Shown: positions 1 to 8,875 of the stretch, in pieces
Numbering within the stretch: position 1 is the stretch's first letter
Layout: each line of letters opens with the position of its first letter
Assembly (NCBI GenBank): GCA_036897625.1
Contig: JAYMTA010001191.1
Span: forward strand, 1-21,288
Reading direction: 5' to 3'
Length of the DNA stretch: 21,288 bases
Source of the DNA: Pelargonium cotyledonis
Lineage: Eukaryota > Streptophyta > Magnoliopsida > Geraniales > Geraniaceae
Made by a program: the position numbers and the translations under genes
Notes under the pieces: generated by a model
What the model saw: the letters and a program-made list of their open reading frames with translations, nothing else
The model's database searches: none
Told to the model about the DNA's origin: nothing

Positions 1-9
<9 letters not shown>

Positions 10-61
<52 letters not shown>
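10..61. repeat. (CT)n microsatellite
   Basis: An almost pure CT dinucleotide run fills the left edge of the window. It is a simple repeat. Pyrimidine-rich tracts like this are common near plant promoters and leaders, but no gene can be tied to this one. Confidence 0.95.
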
Positions 62-62
<1 letters not shown>

Positions 63-560
63 ACACACATATTGCCACAAAACTATTGCACAACCCTAAA
101 TTTGCTCAATTGCAGAATTGCTCATCCCCTCCACTAACTTTATCATTTGAGATCAACACGCTTCCAGTTTTAAGATACTCGCGAGTTAACATCATTCTAA
201 TCACACATGCCTTGTGGCGTAGTATTGTCTTCAGTTCAACTAACTACCTCTTCCCTACCTACAAGAAGAACTCATCATATCAACTTAAAATAAATATTGA
301 ACCTCCATGTTGTTAAAGGTAAAAACAATCTAACATTAAATTCCTAGCTTTATTTCTTTTGCAAGCTCAATCCAAGATGTGCAAACTACTCACAGCATGT
401 CAGTGAATAGTCAACAGCATAATCAATCATGTTTTTAGTCGCATCATTGTTTGAGCAACAACAGCAAACGGTCAAGTCAAACTGCTTTCAGAAAATTCCT
501 TAGTGGTTGCGAGCATTCATCCACCTCATCAGCTAGTAATCGCAATCAGCATTCATCCAC
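62..560. other. Intergenic stretch without a recognisable gene
   Basis: The open frames here are short, start at non-ATG codons or have no protein character that I recognise. A 12-base word GCATTCATCCAC occurs twice, near 512 and 549. Similarity to the OTU1 leader intron begins only at about 565, so this part lies outside the inverted duplication. Confidence 0.6.
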
Positions 561-564
561 TTGA

Positions 565-1534
565 GGAGGCAATCATTTACAACATATACATTACTCCAAG
601 TTTAGTTGAAACCAGTGAACTAAAAATGGTCCTTGTGGAGGCAATCATTAATAACATATACATTAAACTGATTTCAACTGAAAGCATAGAGCTCTAAACA
701 ATGCATGATGTTCCAAGTCTATACCCAATTCCACCATTATAGAACCTAACAAACAATGCACGATGTTCCAAGTCAATGTTATTACTCATACCAAACACAA
801 GTTCAATTCAAATCAAAGAAACCAAACAGGTTCTTGTCTTCTCAACCCTTGTGGAGACAATCATTTCCAATATATCCATAAACCCAAGTTCAATTGAAAC
901 CAGAGAAACCAACACACCAAAGAAGAAAAGAAAAAAAAAACAAGCTTTCTTCAAAACCCAGTACAGAAATTCTAGAAATAGGCAAAATAAACCATAAAGC
1001 AGAGGACACAGGAAACAAACTCTAATCAAAAGTCACAATCCCCGACTCATATTCCATCATCCTAAAACCTAACAAACAATGCATGATGTATCAGTTTTAT
1101 ATCCCAACTCATATCAAACGCAAGTTCAATTCAAACCAAACAAACAATCAGGTCCTCGTCTTCTTAACCCTTACGATGTCAATCATTTCCAATACATACA
1201 TAAACCCAATTTCAAATGAAACCAGAGAAACCAGCCCAACAAAGAAAAAAACAAGCTTTCTTCGAAACCCAATACTGCAATTCTAAAAACAGACAAAACG
1301 AAAGCTCCAGAAACGAACTCATCTTATTAGGTTTGTTGAAAATTGGGATCAGTGTTCGAGTGTACCAACCTGTTTGGAGAATGAAATCGAAGATGTTCTC
1401 GATTGATTCCAGGGACTGGTTGGATTCGAAGAAAATTGGTCTGCGAATGAATGTCGATTGATCTCGATTTTGTCGAGCTTGCAGGATTTTCAGTTTCAGT
1501 TGGGTTAGGCATTTAGGGCTTCCACTATTAATAG
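565..1534 (-). repeat. Inverted duplicate of the OTU1 leader and leader intron (left arm)
   Basis: Read on the minus strand, this stretch matches 2414-3420 on the plus strand over most of its length. Shared landmarks, in order, are AATAGTGG with an AGCCCTAAA stretch, CTGAAACTGAAAA, ACAAAATCGAGATC, the exon end TCTCCAAACAG followed by GTTGG, CACTCGAACACTGATCCC, AAGATGAGTTCGTTT, and then the TTGAACTTG and GGAAATGATTG repeat units. The best part looks about 85% identical by eye; the rest is lower, with small indels. The left arm lacks about 25 bases of the right-arm leader and has only a weak TATA-like CTATTAATAG. It holds no OTU coding exon. The similar short frames in both arms reflect the duplication, not proteins. 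Confidence 0.85.
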
Positions 1535-2407
1535 ATGGGGGATACAAAATCAACGGCTGGATGATGCGCTAGCACGATCGACGGCTCATTTTGTTCCACG
1601 TGTACATATGTGCCCTTTATTGACTGCTTATAATAATTTTATTAGCAAATAAACATTACTTGACTTGAGTTAGATCAATCGTATATTAACTTTAACAAAC
1701 ATAATGTCGAAACTACTATATATTTTTCTAATTGCCGTATTGAATAACTTGATTGTTAACAGATGCAATATTTAAAATTTTCATCATTTGAATTGTGAAA
1801 AGTGTGCAAAATAAATCGATTTAACGCCTGATCGGCTATAACTTTTTCATGAACTGCACACGTATCCGCTCTTGATACATGTCACATGTTGAAACTCTTT
1901 TTGTAAGTCCCGACACCCAATTCATGGTCAGTCTTTCAACTCCGAGGCACCAAGCCTAAGAAAACCACGTTTTATTACTTTCTCAAGAGATGTTAGACAA
2001 TAATTATATGCTACATCCTATTCGTAGACACAAAAAAATGCATTAAGATAAGTTACGTCTTATTTCTGGCATATCATTTCATGAGTAATGATATTATATT
2101 AACTTTTGTATGCTAACATCATCACCAATTCTTATGGTGTGATTTCATCATGACACGATATATTCATAATTAAATGAAAATTGTTTTTTACGGTAAAACT
2201 CAAAATTTTAAGTTTTAAGAAATATTTTAACTTGCTAATAGTAGTAAATAATTTTATTTTGTTCCCATTACATGTAAACAATATTTAGCAAAAAAAAACA
2301 GAAATTAACTGCAGGACTAATTTGGTTAATTTAAAATAAATAATTTTGAGTTTTTGCCAATTTGGTGTTTTACCCAAAGAAAAATAAAATAAAATAATTT
2401 GACTGGA
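1535..2407. promoter_or_regulatory. Unique spacer between inverted arms; upstream region of OTU1
   Basis: This AT-rich stretch of about 870 bases has no gene and does not repeat between its two halves. Beside the left arm there is a G-box core CACGTG at 1597-1602 and two copies of an ACGGCT word about 25 bases apart (near 1552 and 1580). The right half must contain the upstream promoter of OTU1. If the left arm is also transcribed, the spacer would act as a bidirectional promoter, which is inference. Confidence 0.5.
1597..1602. promoter_or_regulatory. G-box core CACGTG in the spacer
   Basis: The hexamer CACGTG lies in the context CCACGTGTAC. G-boxes bind plant bZIP and bHLH factors, and ABRE-type sites have this core. 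It lies about 65 bases outside the left arm and about 800 bases from the OTU1 TATA box, so it could serve either direction or none. Confidence 0.4.
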
Positions 2408-2419
2408 TATATATAAATA
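2408..2419 (+). promoter_or_regulatory. OTU1: TATA box of OTU1
   Basis: TATATATAAATA is a close match to the plant TATA consensus and lies in front of a purine- and CA-rich leader that ends in a good splice donor. Transcription would be expected to start about 25-35 bases downstream, near 2440. The inverted left arm shows only the weaker CTATTAATAG at the matching place. Confidence 0.65.
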
Positions 2420-3420
2420 GTGGCAGCCCTAAAGATCCTAACCCAGATGCTCAAGAGTCGAAGCAACAACTGAAACTGAAAAATCAAGCAAGCTCAACAA
2501 AATCGAGATCGATCGACGATCAATCGCAGAGCAGTTCTCTTCGAAGCCAACCAGTCCCTTGAATCAATCAAGAACAGCTTCAATTTTCTTCTCCAAACAG
2601 GTTGGTTCACTCGAACACTGATCCCAGTTTTCAAGAAACCGAACAAGATGAGTTCGTTTTGCCCGTTTTGAGATTTGCAGTACTGGGTTTTGAAGAAAGC
2701 TTATTTTTTTTCTTTGTTGGGTCGGTTTCTCTGGTCTGAATTGAACTTGGGTTGATGTATGTATTGGAAATGTTTGTCTCCGCAAGGACCTGTTTGTTTC
2801 TTTGGTTTGAATTGAACTTGTGTTTGATATGAGTTGTGGCATTAACTTGATACATTATGCATTGTTTGTTAGGTTCTAGAGCGATGGAATATGAGTTGGG
2901 GATTATGTCTTTTGATTAGAGCTTGTTCTTTGGTTAGTTTTGCCTATTTTTAGAATTGCATAATTGAGTTTTGAGGAAAACTTGTTTTTTTTTAATCTTT
3001 GGTGGGTTACTGGGTTGTTTTCTCTGGTTTCAATTGAACTTGGGTTAATATATATATTGGAAATGACTGTCTCCACAAGGGTTGAGAAGACAATAAACTG
3101 TTTGGTTTCTTTGATTTGAATTGAACTTGTGTTTGATGCGAGTAATGGCATTGACTTGGTACATCGTGCATTGTTTGTTAGGTTCTATATGATGGAATCG
3201 GGGATTATGACTTATGATTAGAGCTTGTTTTCTGTGTCATCTGCTGCTATTTGGCTGTGTAAGTTTCTTTCCGGCTCTTTCGCTTCAATTGAACTTGGGT
3301 TAATGCATATGTTGTAAATGATTGCCTCCACAAGGACTATTTCTAGTTCTTTGGTTTCTATTGAACTCGGGTTAATGTACATGTTGGAAATGATTGCCTC
3401 CACAAGGACCATTTATAGTT
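2414..3420 (+). repeat. Right arm of the inverted duplication (OTU1 leader and 5' part of leader intron)
   Basis: This is the partner of the reversed copy at about 565-1534. The similarity begins within the TATA region and runs through the first leader exon, its splice donor and roughly the first 800 bases of the leader intron. It fades inside the 72-bp tandem repeats. This arm is continuous with the complete OTU1 gene, so it is probably the original and the left arm the derived copy. That direction is inference. Confidence 0.85.
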
Positions 3421-4342
3421 CTTTGGTTGCAATTGTACTTTGGTTAATGTATATATTGTAAATGATTGTCTCCACAAGAACCATTTGTAGTTTTAGTTTT
3501 GAATTGAACCTGGTCTAATGTTTACGTTGTAAATGATTGCCTCAAAAAGGACCAAAAAGCAAAAATCTGTTTGTTTCTTTGAATTGAATTGAGTTATGGC
3601 ATCAACTTTGTAAGCCAACAATTTGTCTGTTGGATACTAGAATGATGGAATCTGAGTTGGGTTATCTAGGTTAATCCATATATTGGAAATTATTGTCACC
3701 ACGAGCCTTAAGAAGGCAAAGAACCCATTTGTATCTTGAGAAATCAAGTCTTCAAGGATTTTTGTTGCATATTAAGAGAATATTTATGATGAATTACTGT
3801 GATTGATTGTTTGAACATATTAGAAATGCATAATTTCTATGTTGGGGGTGGCATTTGATATAAGTTGGTGTATCATGCTTTGTTAGTTTGCCACTAGAAT
3901 GATAGAATCCAAGTGAGGGGATTTTGACTTGTGACTAGCTCTTTTTTTTTTTTTTTTGTTTACTATGTTTTTCTTTGGCCGTATTGGTTTCTTTCTAGTA
4001 CTTTGATATTTGATTGTTACTGAATTTGAGTAATTTCTTGGAAATGATGCCCTCACAATCCTGTAAAATCTATTTTTGTGTAGAAAAATTCAGCATGTTT
4101 TTTTTTTTACTAAACATGTTGGATTAGCAAATCTAAATCATATATAGAGATACATATCAATGCATGTTCAAGATCTTTGTGTATTAACTATATCACTCAT
4201 TAGGGTATCAAGATTTCTATTAACTGAATGTATGCATGTTTTGCGAACAGATTGTTGTTAGCTGCAAACACAGGAAAATATTCACATTCCGCTTGAGAGA
4301 TTTTGAAGAAGCGCAAGAGTTTTCAGTTTTGACTGAAAGGAA
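2440..4342 (+). other. OTU1: OTU1 5' leader with long leader intron
   Basis: The first leader exon is predicted from about 2440 to 2600, ending CCAAACAG before GTTGGT. A second leader exon is predicted from 4251, after TTGCGAACAG, and runs into the start codon at 4343. The intron between them (2601-4250, about 1650 bases) is T-rich and full of diverged repeat units. An alternative acceptor exists slightly downstream, at AACACAG near 4273. A TGA stop lies in frame 9 bases before the ATG, so the protein cannot extend upstream. The borders are inferred; a transcript read would settle them. Confidence 0.5.
3289..3550 (+). repeat. 72-bp tandem repeat in the OTU1 leader intron, about four copies
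   Basis: The units begin with variants of TTGAACTTGGGTTAATG at 3289, 3361, 3433 and 3504, giving steps of 72, 72 and 71 bases. Each continues with a GTAAATGATTGCCTCCAC-type segment and a CAAGGACC-type segment. Looser copies of the same words occur earlier in the intron (near 2740, 2810, 3030 and 3120). Two units 72 bases apart also lie in the left arm (GGAGGC at 565 and 637, opposite strand). Confidence 0.85.
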
Positions 4343-7270
4343 ATGGAGAATCAAGACGGGGTTGTATCTGACGGTGAGATGGACTCTGCAACATCCATTC
4401 CAATTCCTGATTTGGATGCATGGGCGCATTTTGGTAATGATGATATCATGAATGATATCATGCAGCAAGAAACTGCAATCCGGGCTGAGGAAGCTGCAAA
4501 AACACCATTTGTAGGCGACAAGGTAAGATCAAATGGAGATCCCTTAAATGCTTTGAATTCCACTGCTTTCATAAGGGGCACATTCATCGGTCTGGGACCG
4601 AAACTTGCATAATTTTTGGACTGAAGACTAGACCGTTCAAGTATTCAGTCCGGGCCTGGAAAGTCTCAATGGCCTGGGATAAATCTATCCAGTGTGGTCC
4701 GGTTGGTTCAAATTTCTGGTCCGGACACAATTATGAACACCCATAGCTTTCGTATTTGTTGGTTTTCCCTTTTAATTTCTGCCCCATTACTTTTATTACA
4801 AATTGTATCCTGTGCTGTTGAATTGACATTGATGCACATATGTTTAATTCTGTTTTTGTTAAGATTAAGAACCTTTAAGGCAATCCAACTGCAGGAACCT
4901 CTATCATCCTTGGCAGCTGAATATCAATCGGGTAGCCCAATTTTGCTGGAGAAAATAAAGGTTATAATTTGGTTCCCTGCATGGTTCATGTCACTGCTAT
5001 TCTCTTCCCTTAAACTGAAATTGTTATTTCCATGCATGCAGGTGCTCGATGGACAGTATGCTGCCATTCGACGGACACGAGGAGATGGAAACTGCTTCTT
5101 CCGGAGCTTTATGTTTTCTTACCTTGTATGCATATTATAAAACTTAGGGCAAATTACATAGAAGTACATTATACTTAGTCAGTTAGTCCCATTTGCAGAT
5201 AGTTCCTTATATATATTATTTGGGGGACAAAGGACTATCAATATTTCATCATGTGTATGACACAAGATCTGTTTTTTTCCCTTTCAAAATGCTCATTTTA
5301 CCCTTACCATCACCAGCTCCACATTGCTGAAATGCAAAGTTGAAATTACACGGAGTTAGTTGTCGTGAATTTTTTATAAGGAGATATGTGCAAATGGAGC
5401 TAAGTACAGTGTATTTAGTTGCAATTTGCCCCAAAACTTTGTCTATTTTTCACTTTCATTTGCACCCTTAAGTTTCTTATAGGAGGGAAGTAATATTATC
5501 CGGTAATTCTAACTACTAAATAAATTGTATACTGCCACCATAGGAGCATATTTTGGAATCTCAAGACCAGGCAGAAGTTGATCGCATCAAAGCCAACGTT
5601 GAACAGTGTAGAAAAACACTTCAAAGCTTGGGTTATGCAGACTTCACCTTTGAGGACTTCTTTGCGGTGAGCTTATTTTCTGCATTTATTTTCTTACCTT
5701 CAAGGCTTTTTCCTTGTTTCTAAGGATTGTGTCAAGGTTTCTACCAGGACAAAATAGAAAGATAAGGACATCAAAATTCTGTATATTCACAGGTCGAGAT
5801 TTTGGATCTCTCAAATTGGTTAATGTCCGCATTGTCAGTTAACATCATCATATTTAAAAGACGTCCTTATTTTGTTTTTGTTTTTTTAATTTCTGCCTTT
5901 TTTTTTTTTTTGTTACATGATCGTGATTTTCAAAACTATAGTTTCAATCAAATTGTTAAAATCCTCATATTTAAAAGATAGATGTCCTGATTGGTTAATT
6001 TTTATTTGTGATTATAGATATCCTTTTGACTTGATTTTGATAGTTAGAACTTTGGTCCAAATCAAACTTTTCTGATATTCTTTTGCAGCTTCACTAATAT
6101 TTTTAAATTTTACAGTTATTCATCGAGCAGCTGGAAAGTGCACTGCAAGGAAATGAAACTTCCATAAGGTTTGAGCCTTTCTTTACCTTGAATATTAGTG
6201 CCGCAATTACGAGCTCTCTTTGTTGAAGTAAATATGAGTAGCTTTATGAATTTTGTTGCAGTCACGAGGAGCTTGTACTTCGGAGTCGGGAACAGTCGGT
6301 ATCTGACTATGGTGTGTGACTTCTAAACATATGAAAATGTGGTATATTTTTCCCGTCACAATATTCACTGAAATGTTTGGTTTGTTAGTGGTGATGTTTT
6401 TCAGATTTGTTACTGCTGGTGAAATCCGAAAGCGGTCTGAGTTTTTCGAACCCTTTATATTGGGATTAACAAATGCAACCGTGGAGCAGGTTGGTTTAAC
6501 ATTATGAACTTTATCCGTAAACATTTGCTGCTTTTTATATGAAGTGAAAGAAGTGACTCTGGTACAAGTCTTTAAGACACCAACACGTTACATAGTTTTG
6601 TTACAAGAAAAAAGCAGGAAAATATCTGTGCATCTAATCAGGAGTGACATTTTGTTTTCAAGGGTTGTGTTCTGTTAGTTTAGTCTTATGTTAAATGTTC
6701 AGCCCGAACACGACCTAATTGTCAGCTAGTTGACACAATACGACGGACCCAATACGTTTGAAGTGATTGGGTTCAAAATTACATGACCGACACTTTAAAG
6801 TAAATGGAATACATGACCCTTTAATTAGAAGGGTTTGGTGGTCTCAAGTGGGTTCGACACGAACATGACTCAAAGATGATTAAGTTGAACCCAAACCCGG
6901 ATCTTGTTCGTGTCGACTCACGGGTCATGACTTAAATTGCCGGTCCTACATCTAATCATTAGAAAATCCATGTGCTAATATCTTAAATATCTCTGTTTTG
7001 CAATAGTTTTGCAAGTCATCAGTGGAACCAATGGGTGAAGAGAGCGACCACGTGCACATTACCGCTCTCTCAGACGCTTTGGGCGTGGCAATCCGTGTTG
7101 TGTACCTCGACCGCAGCTCATGCGACACCGCAGGCGTTAGTGTAAACCATCACGACTTCATTCCGACTACGCCCAATCCTCCAAATGCGACCAACAACTC
7201 TCAGACCGTCGCTCCCTTCATCACCTTGCTATATCGCCCGGGTCACTACGATATTCTCTACCCCAAGTGA
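4343..7270 (+). CDS. OTU1: Otubain-type ubiquitin thioesterase (OTU-family cysteine protease), complete, 8 coding exons
   Basis: Coding exons are 4343-4522, 4895-4960, 5042-5125, 5544-5666, 6116-6168, 6262-6311, 6389-6489 and 7007-7270. All introns are GT-AG and all phases close, giving 306 residues. The N-terminal 60 residues are acidic and variable. The peptidase C65 (otubain) domain follows from about residue 61, where EPLSSLAAEYQSGSP begins. The active-site block TRGDGNCFFRSF places the nucleophile at Cys100 with Asp97 beside it. The C-terminal YRPGHYDILYPK supplies the general base His299. The conserved SEFFEPFI and GEESDHVHITALSDALG segments are present. Otubains cleave ubiquitin chains. 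Plant members are soluble, and from family knowledge they are linked to ER-associated degradation in Arabidopsis and to grain and panicle traits in rice. The length matches Arabidopsis OTU1 as I remember it. An in-frame TGA just upstream fixes the start. Introns 1, 3 and 7 carry transposon-derived sequence, but no catalytic residue is lost, so the gene looks functional. Confidence 0.95.
4574..4745. mobile_element. hAT-like foldback MITE in OTU1 intron 1
   Basis: The left end GGGGCACATTCATCGG pairs loosely with the reverse complement of the right end, GGGTGTTCATAATTG, and both are followed inward by GGACC-type words. The flanks are GCTTTCATA at 4565-4573 and GCTTTCGTA at 4746-4754. This is a near-perfect direct repeat of 8-9 bases, as expected of a hAT target duplication. 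There is no coding capacity, so this is a non-autonomous copy. It lies between the splice sites and leaves them intact. The family assignment is inference. Confidence 0.6.
5147..5432. mobile_element. Mutator-like MITE in OTU1 intron 3
   Basis: The terminal inverted repeats are GGGCAAATTACATAG on the left and, reversed, GGGGCAAATTGCAAC on the right. The flanks AAAACTTAG (5139-5147) and AAAACTTTG (5433-5441) agree in 8 of 9 bases. A 9-base duplication is typical of Mutator-like elements, though the exact border base is uncertain. The element is about 286 bases long and has no coding capacity. Elements with GGGCAAATTAC-type ends are abundant in eudicot genomes. Confidence 0.7.
6690..6950. repeat. 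Dispersed element with inverted CGACACGAAC motif in OTU1 intron 7
   Basis: Inside the 517-base intron, GGGTTCGACACGAACATGAC at about 6849 faces the reversed GTTCGTGTCGACTCAC near 6907, so the RNA could fold back. The right end, AAATTGCCGGTCC, resembles reversed GGCAATTTGGACCCG ends seen in the Mei2-like gene at 9211 and 10232. Related words recur at about 16930 and 18510. It looks like an old hAT-type non-autonomous element. The left border is not defined. Confidence 0.45.
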
Positions 7271-7600
7271 CACACTAGTCTCGTCCAGTAAGTCCTTTTC
7301 TTCTCACTAGTAGAAAAATAAAATACCATTTGGCTTGATTTAATCCTATCCTGGCTATCCACATTGGCAGGACTTGCATATACCGATTTGAATCGTTGAT
7401 GCTCGGAACACAAATGTGAGTTTCCTGAATACTTGGAACAATTGTAACTTTGGTCGATATTGCAACAATTGAACATTTGCAACCTCTTGTCTTGTCTGGA
7501 GTTGAATCATCTTCTGAGTTGCACAGATGAGCAAAGAAATGTTAACTTTGTCAATGACTGCTGAAATAAAAATCTGATATATTTTTTTTTTTTTGTTTTT
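7271..7600 (+). other. OTU1: OTU1 3' UTR with a predicted 83-base intron and poly(A) signal
   Basis: After the TGA, CGTCCA is followed by a strong donor GTAAGTCC at 7288, and ACATTGGCAG ends at 7370, giving a plausible 3'-UTR intron of 7288-7370. The junction would lie only 17 nt after the stop codon, too close to be expected to trigger nonsense-mediated decay. A canonical AATAAA is at 7565-7570, just before a T-rich stretch, so cleavage near 7590 is plausible. The intron is predicted from splice signals only. Confidence 0.5.
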
Positions 7601-8480
7601 GGTTTTGTCGATGTCGGAGTTTCAATTGTTTTATTTGAATTCGCTACCTATGGTTTTTGTGTGTTTATGATCAGCCAAATGGATCATTTTTAGTTCAAAT
7701 GATGGTTTGTTGGACTATCTCAGTGTCGTTTTTAGGTTATTCACATAAATTAAGATTTTGTGTGAAATGGCCTAACCTTGTTCGAAGGGGGTTGTAACTT
7801 GTAATTGAACAGTATGTTATATTTTTACATTGAAATTATAAAATGACGTTTAATTTGTTTTCAAATCTGTTGCTAATCTTAAAACGACACTTGTAAAGAA
7901 ACGGCGGTCACTAATATTCATGAGCAAATTTTGATGTATCACATGAAAATGTTCTATTTCGTCCCTTTGACTATCTACTTTATTTCGATTTGATACTCAA
8001 TTTGATATATGTTATATTTTAGTTGTCAAACTATATGGTGTTCTAATCTCGTTTTGTTTTAAATTGAATTTGTAATGATGAATTTGTAATGATGTTTTAA
8101 AGTAGACTAATGTGTCAATTTTATTAGGACAATTTTTGTTGATGCAGCGTTTAAGTCAGTTGAATTTACAAATAAGATTATTTTGAAGCAAAATTATGTA
8201 AAAGTTGGTAGCGTCATGTCTCAACTATTCAATGTTGTTTAAAAATTGATCACTAAAACCAAAAAATAAAATCGAGTCAAACTAATTTGACACCACAAGA
8301 GCAAATTGGAATAATTACCAATTCTACCCCTAATCATAGCATATGGTAAATAAAAATCAGTATCTAGCTAGTGAGCATTATCAATGTTGAGCCAAAGTTT
8401 CTAAAAAGGACAGTTCAAAACCACAAACCATTAGTTGATCACAACAAAACTTACCATGACCAGAACTCTATTGACTTCAT
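7601..8480. other. AT-rich intergenic region between convergent genes
   Basis: No gene is seen between the 3' ends of the two genes. A perfect two-copy 14-base tandem repeat (unit GAATTTGTAATGAT) sits at about 8066-8093. The two transcription units meet tail to tail here. Confidence 0.6.
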
Positions 8481-8875
8481 CTGTTAACAGTTACATATGG
8501 GGTCTCTGAGCCAAACAATGTACAAAACAAATTAAACCCGGGAACGATAAAAACAGCCGAAAAGGGAAAAACAGGATAAAACACGATAGCAGAGAAGCCT
8601 CCCCCTCGAACCGGATCTGCTCATCGCTCAGGAACTCATATACATGTGTTTGTTATGTAACACTCAAGACCATCCAAAATTTTGAAGCTCCAGAAGAACT
8701 TGAAGAAAAAGAAACGAAAAGGACACCGAAAAGAGTTTGGAAACCTTTCAGCTTACTCTAAAATTTTAAGAGGCTTTTAGGGTTTCCTTTTCGGTAATAG
8801 GTCATCAGGAACTGGGGTGGGTGTGATTTAATAACTCAGTGATATAAGGTTAGTACCCGCAAAATTGTAGCCGGC
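8480..8875 (-). other. 3' UTR of the Mei2-like gene
   Basis: The stretch that follows the TAA codon at 8876-8878 on the minus strand is T-rich and has no continuing frame. I could not place a canonical AATAAA with confidence, so the far end is a rough guess. Confidence 0.4.

Noticed and set aside
503..3412. Short frames in both arms of the inverted repeat with similar peptides, such as those at 776-997 and 2903-3151.
   Set aside because: The peptides are similar because the DNA arms are copies of each other. They run antisense to the OTU1 leader and intron, start at various non-ATG codons and contain no family motif.
3289..3550. CRISPR-like array from the regular 72-base spacing.
   Set aside because: The whole unit is repeated without distinct spacers, copies are degenerate, and the DNA is plant nuclear sequence.
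6845..6865. tRNA-like T-loop word GGGTTCGACAC in OTU1 intron 7.
   Set aside because: No matching acceptor stem, D-arm or anticodon arm is found around it; the word belongs to the dispersed CGACACGAAC repeat family.
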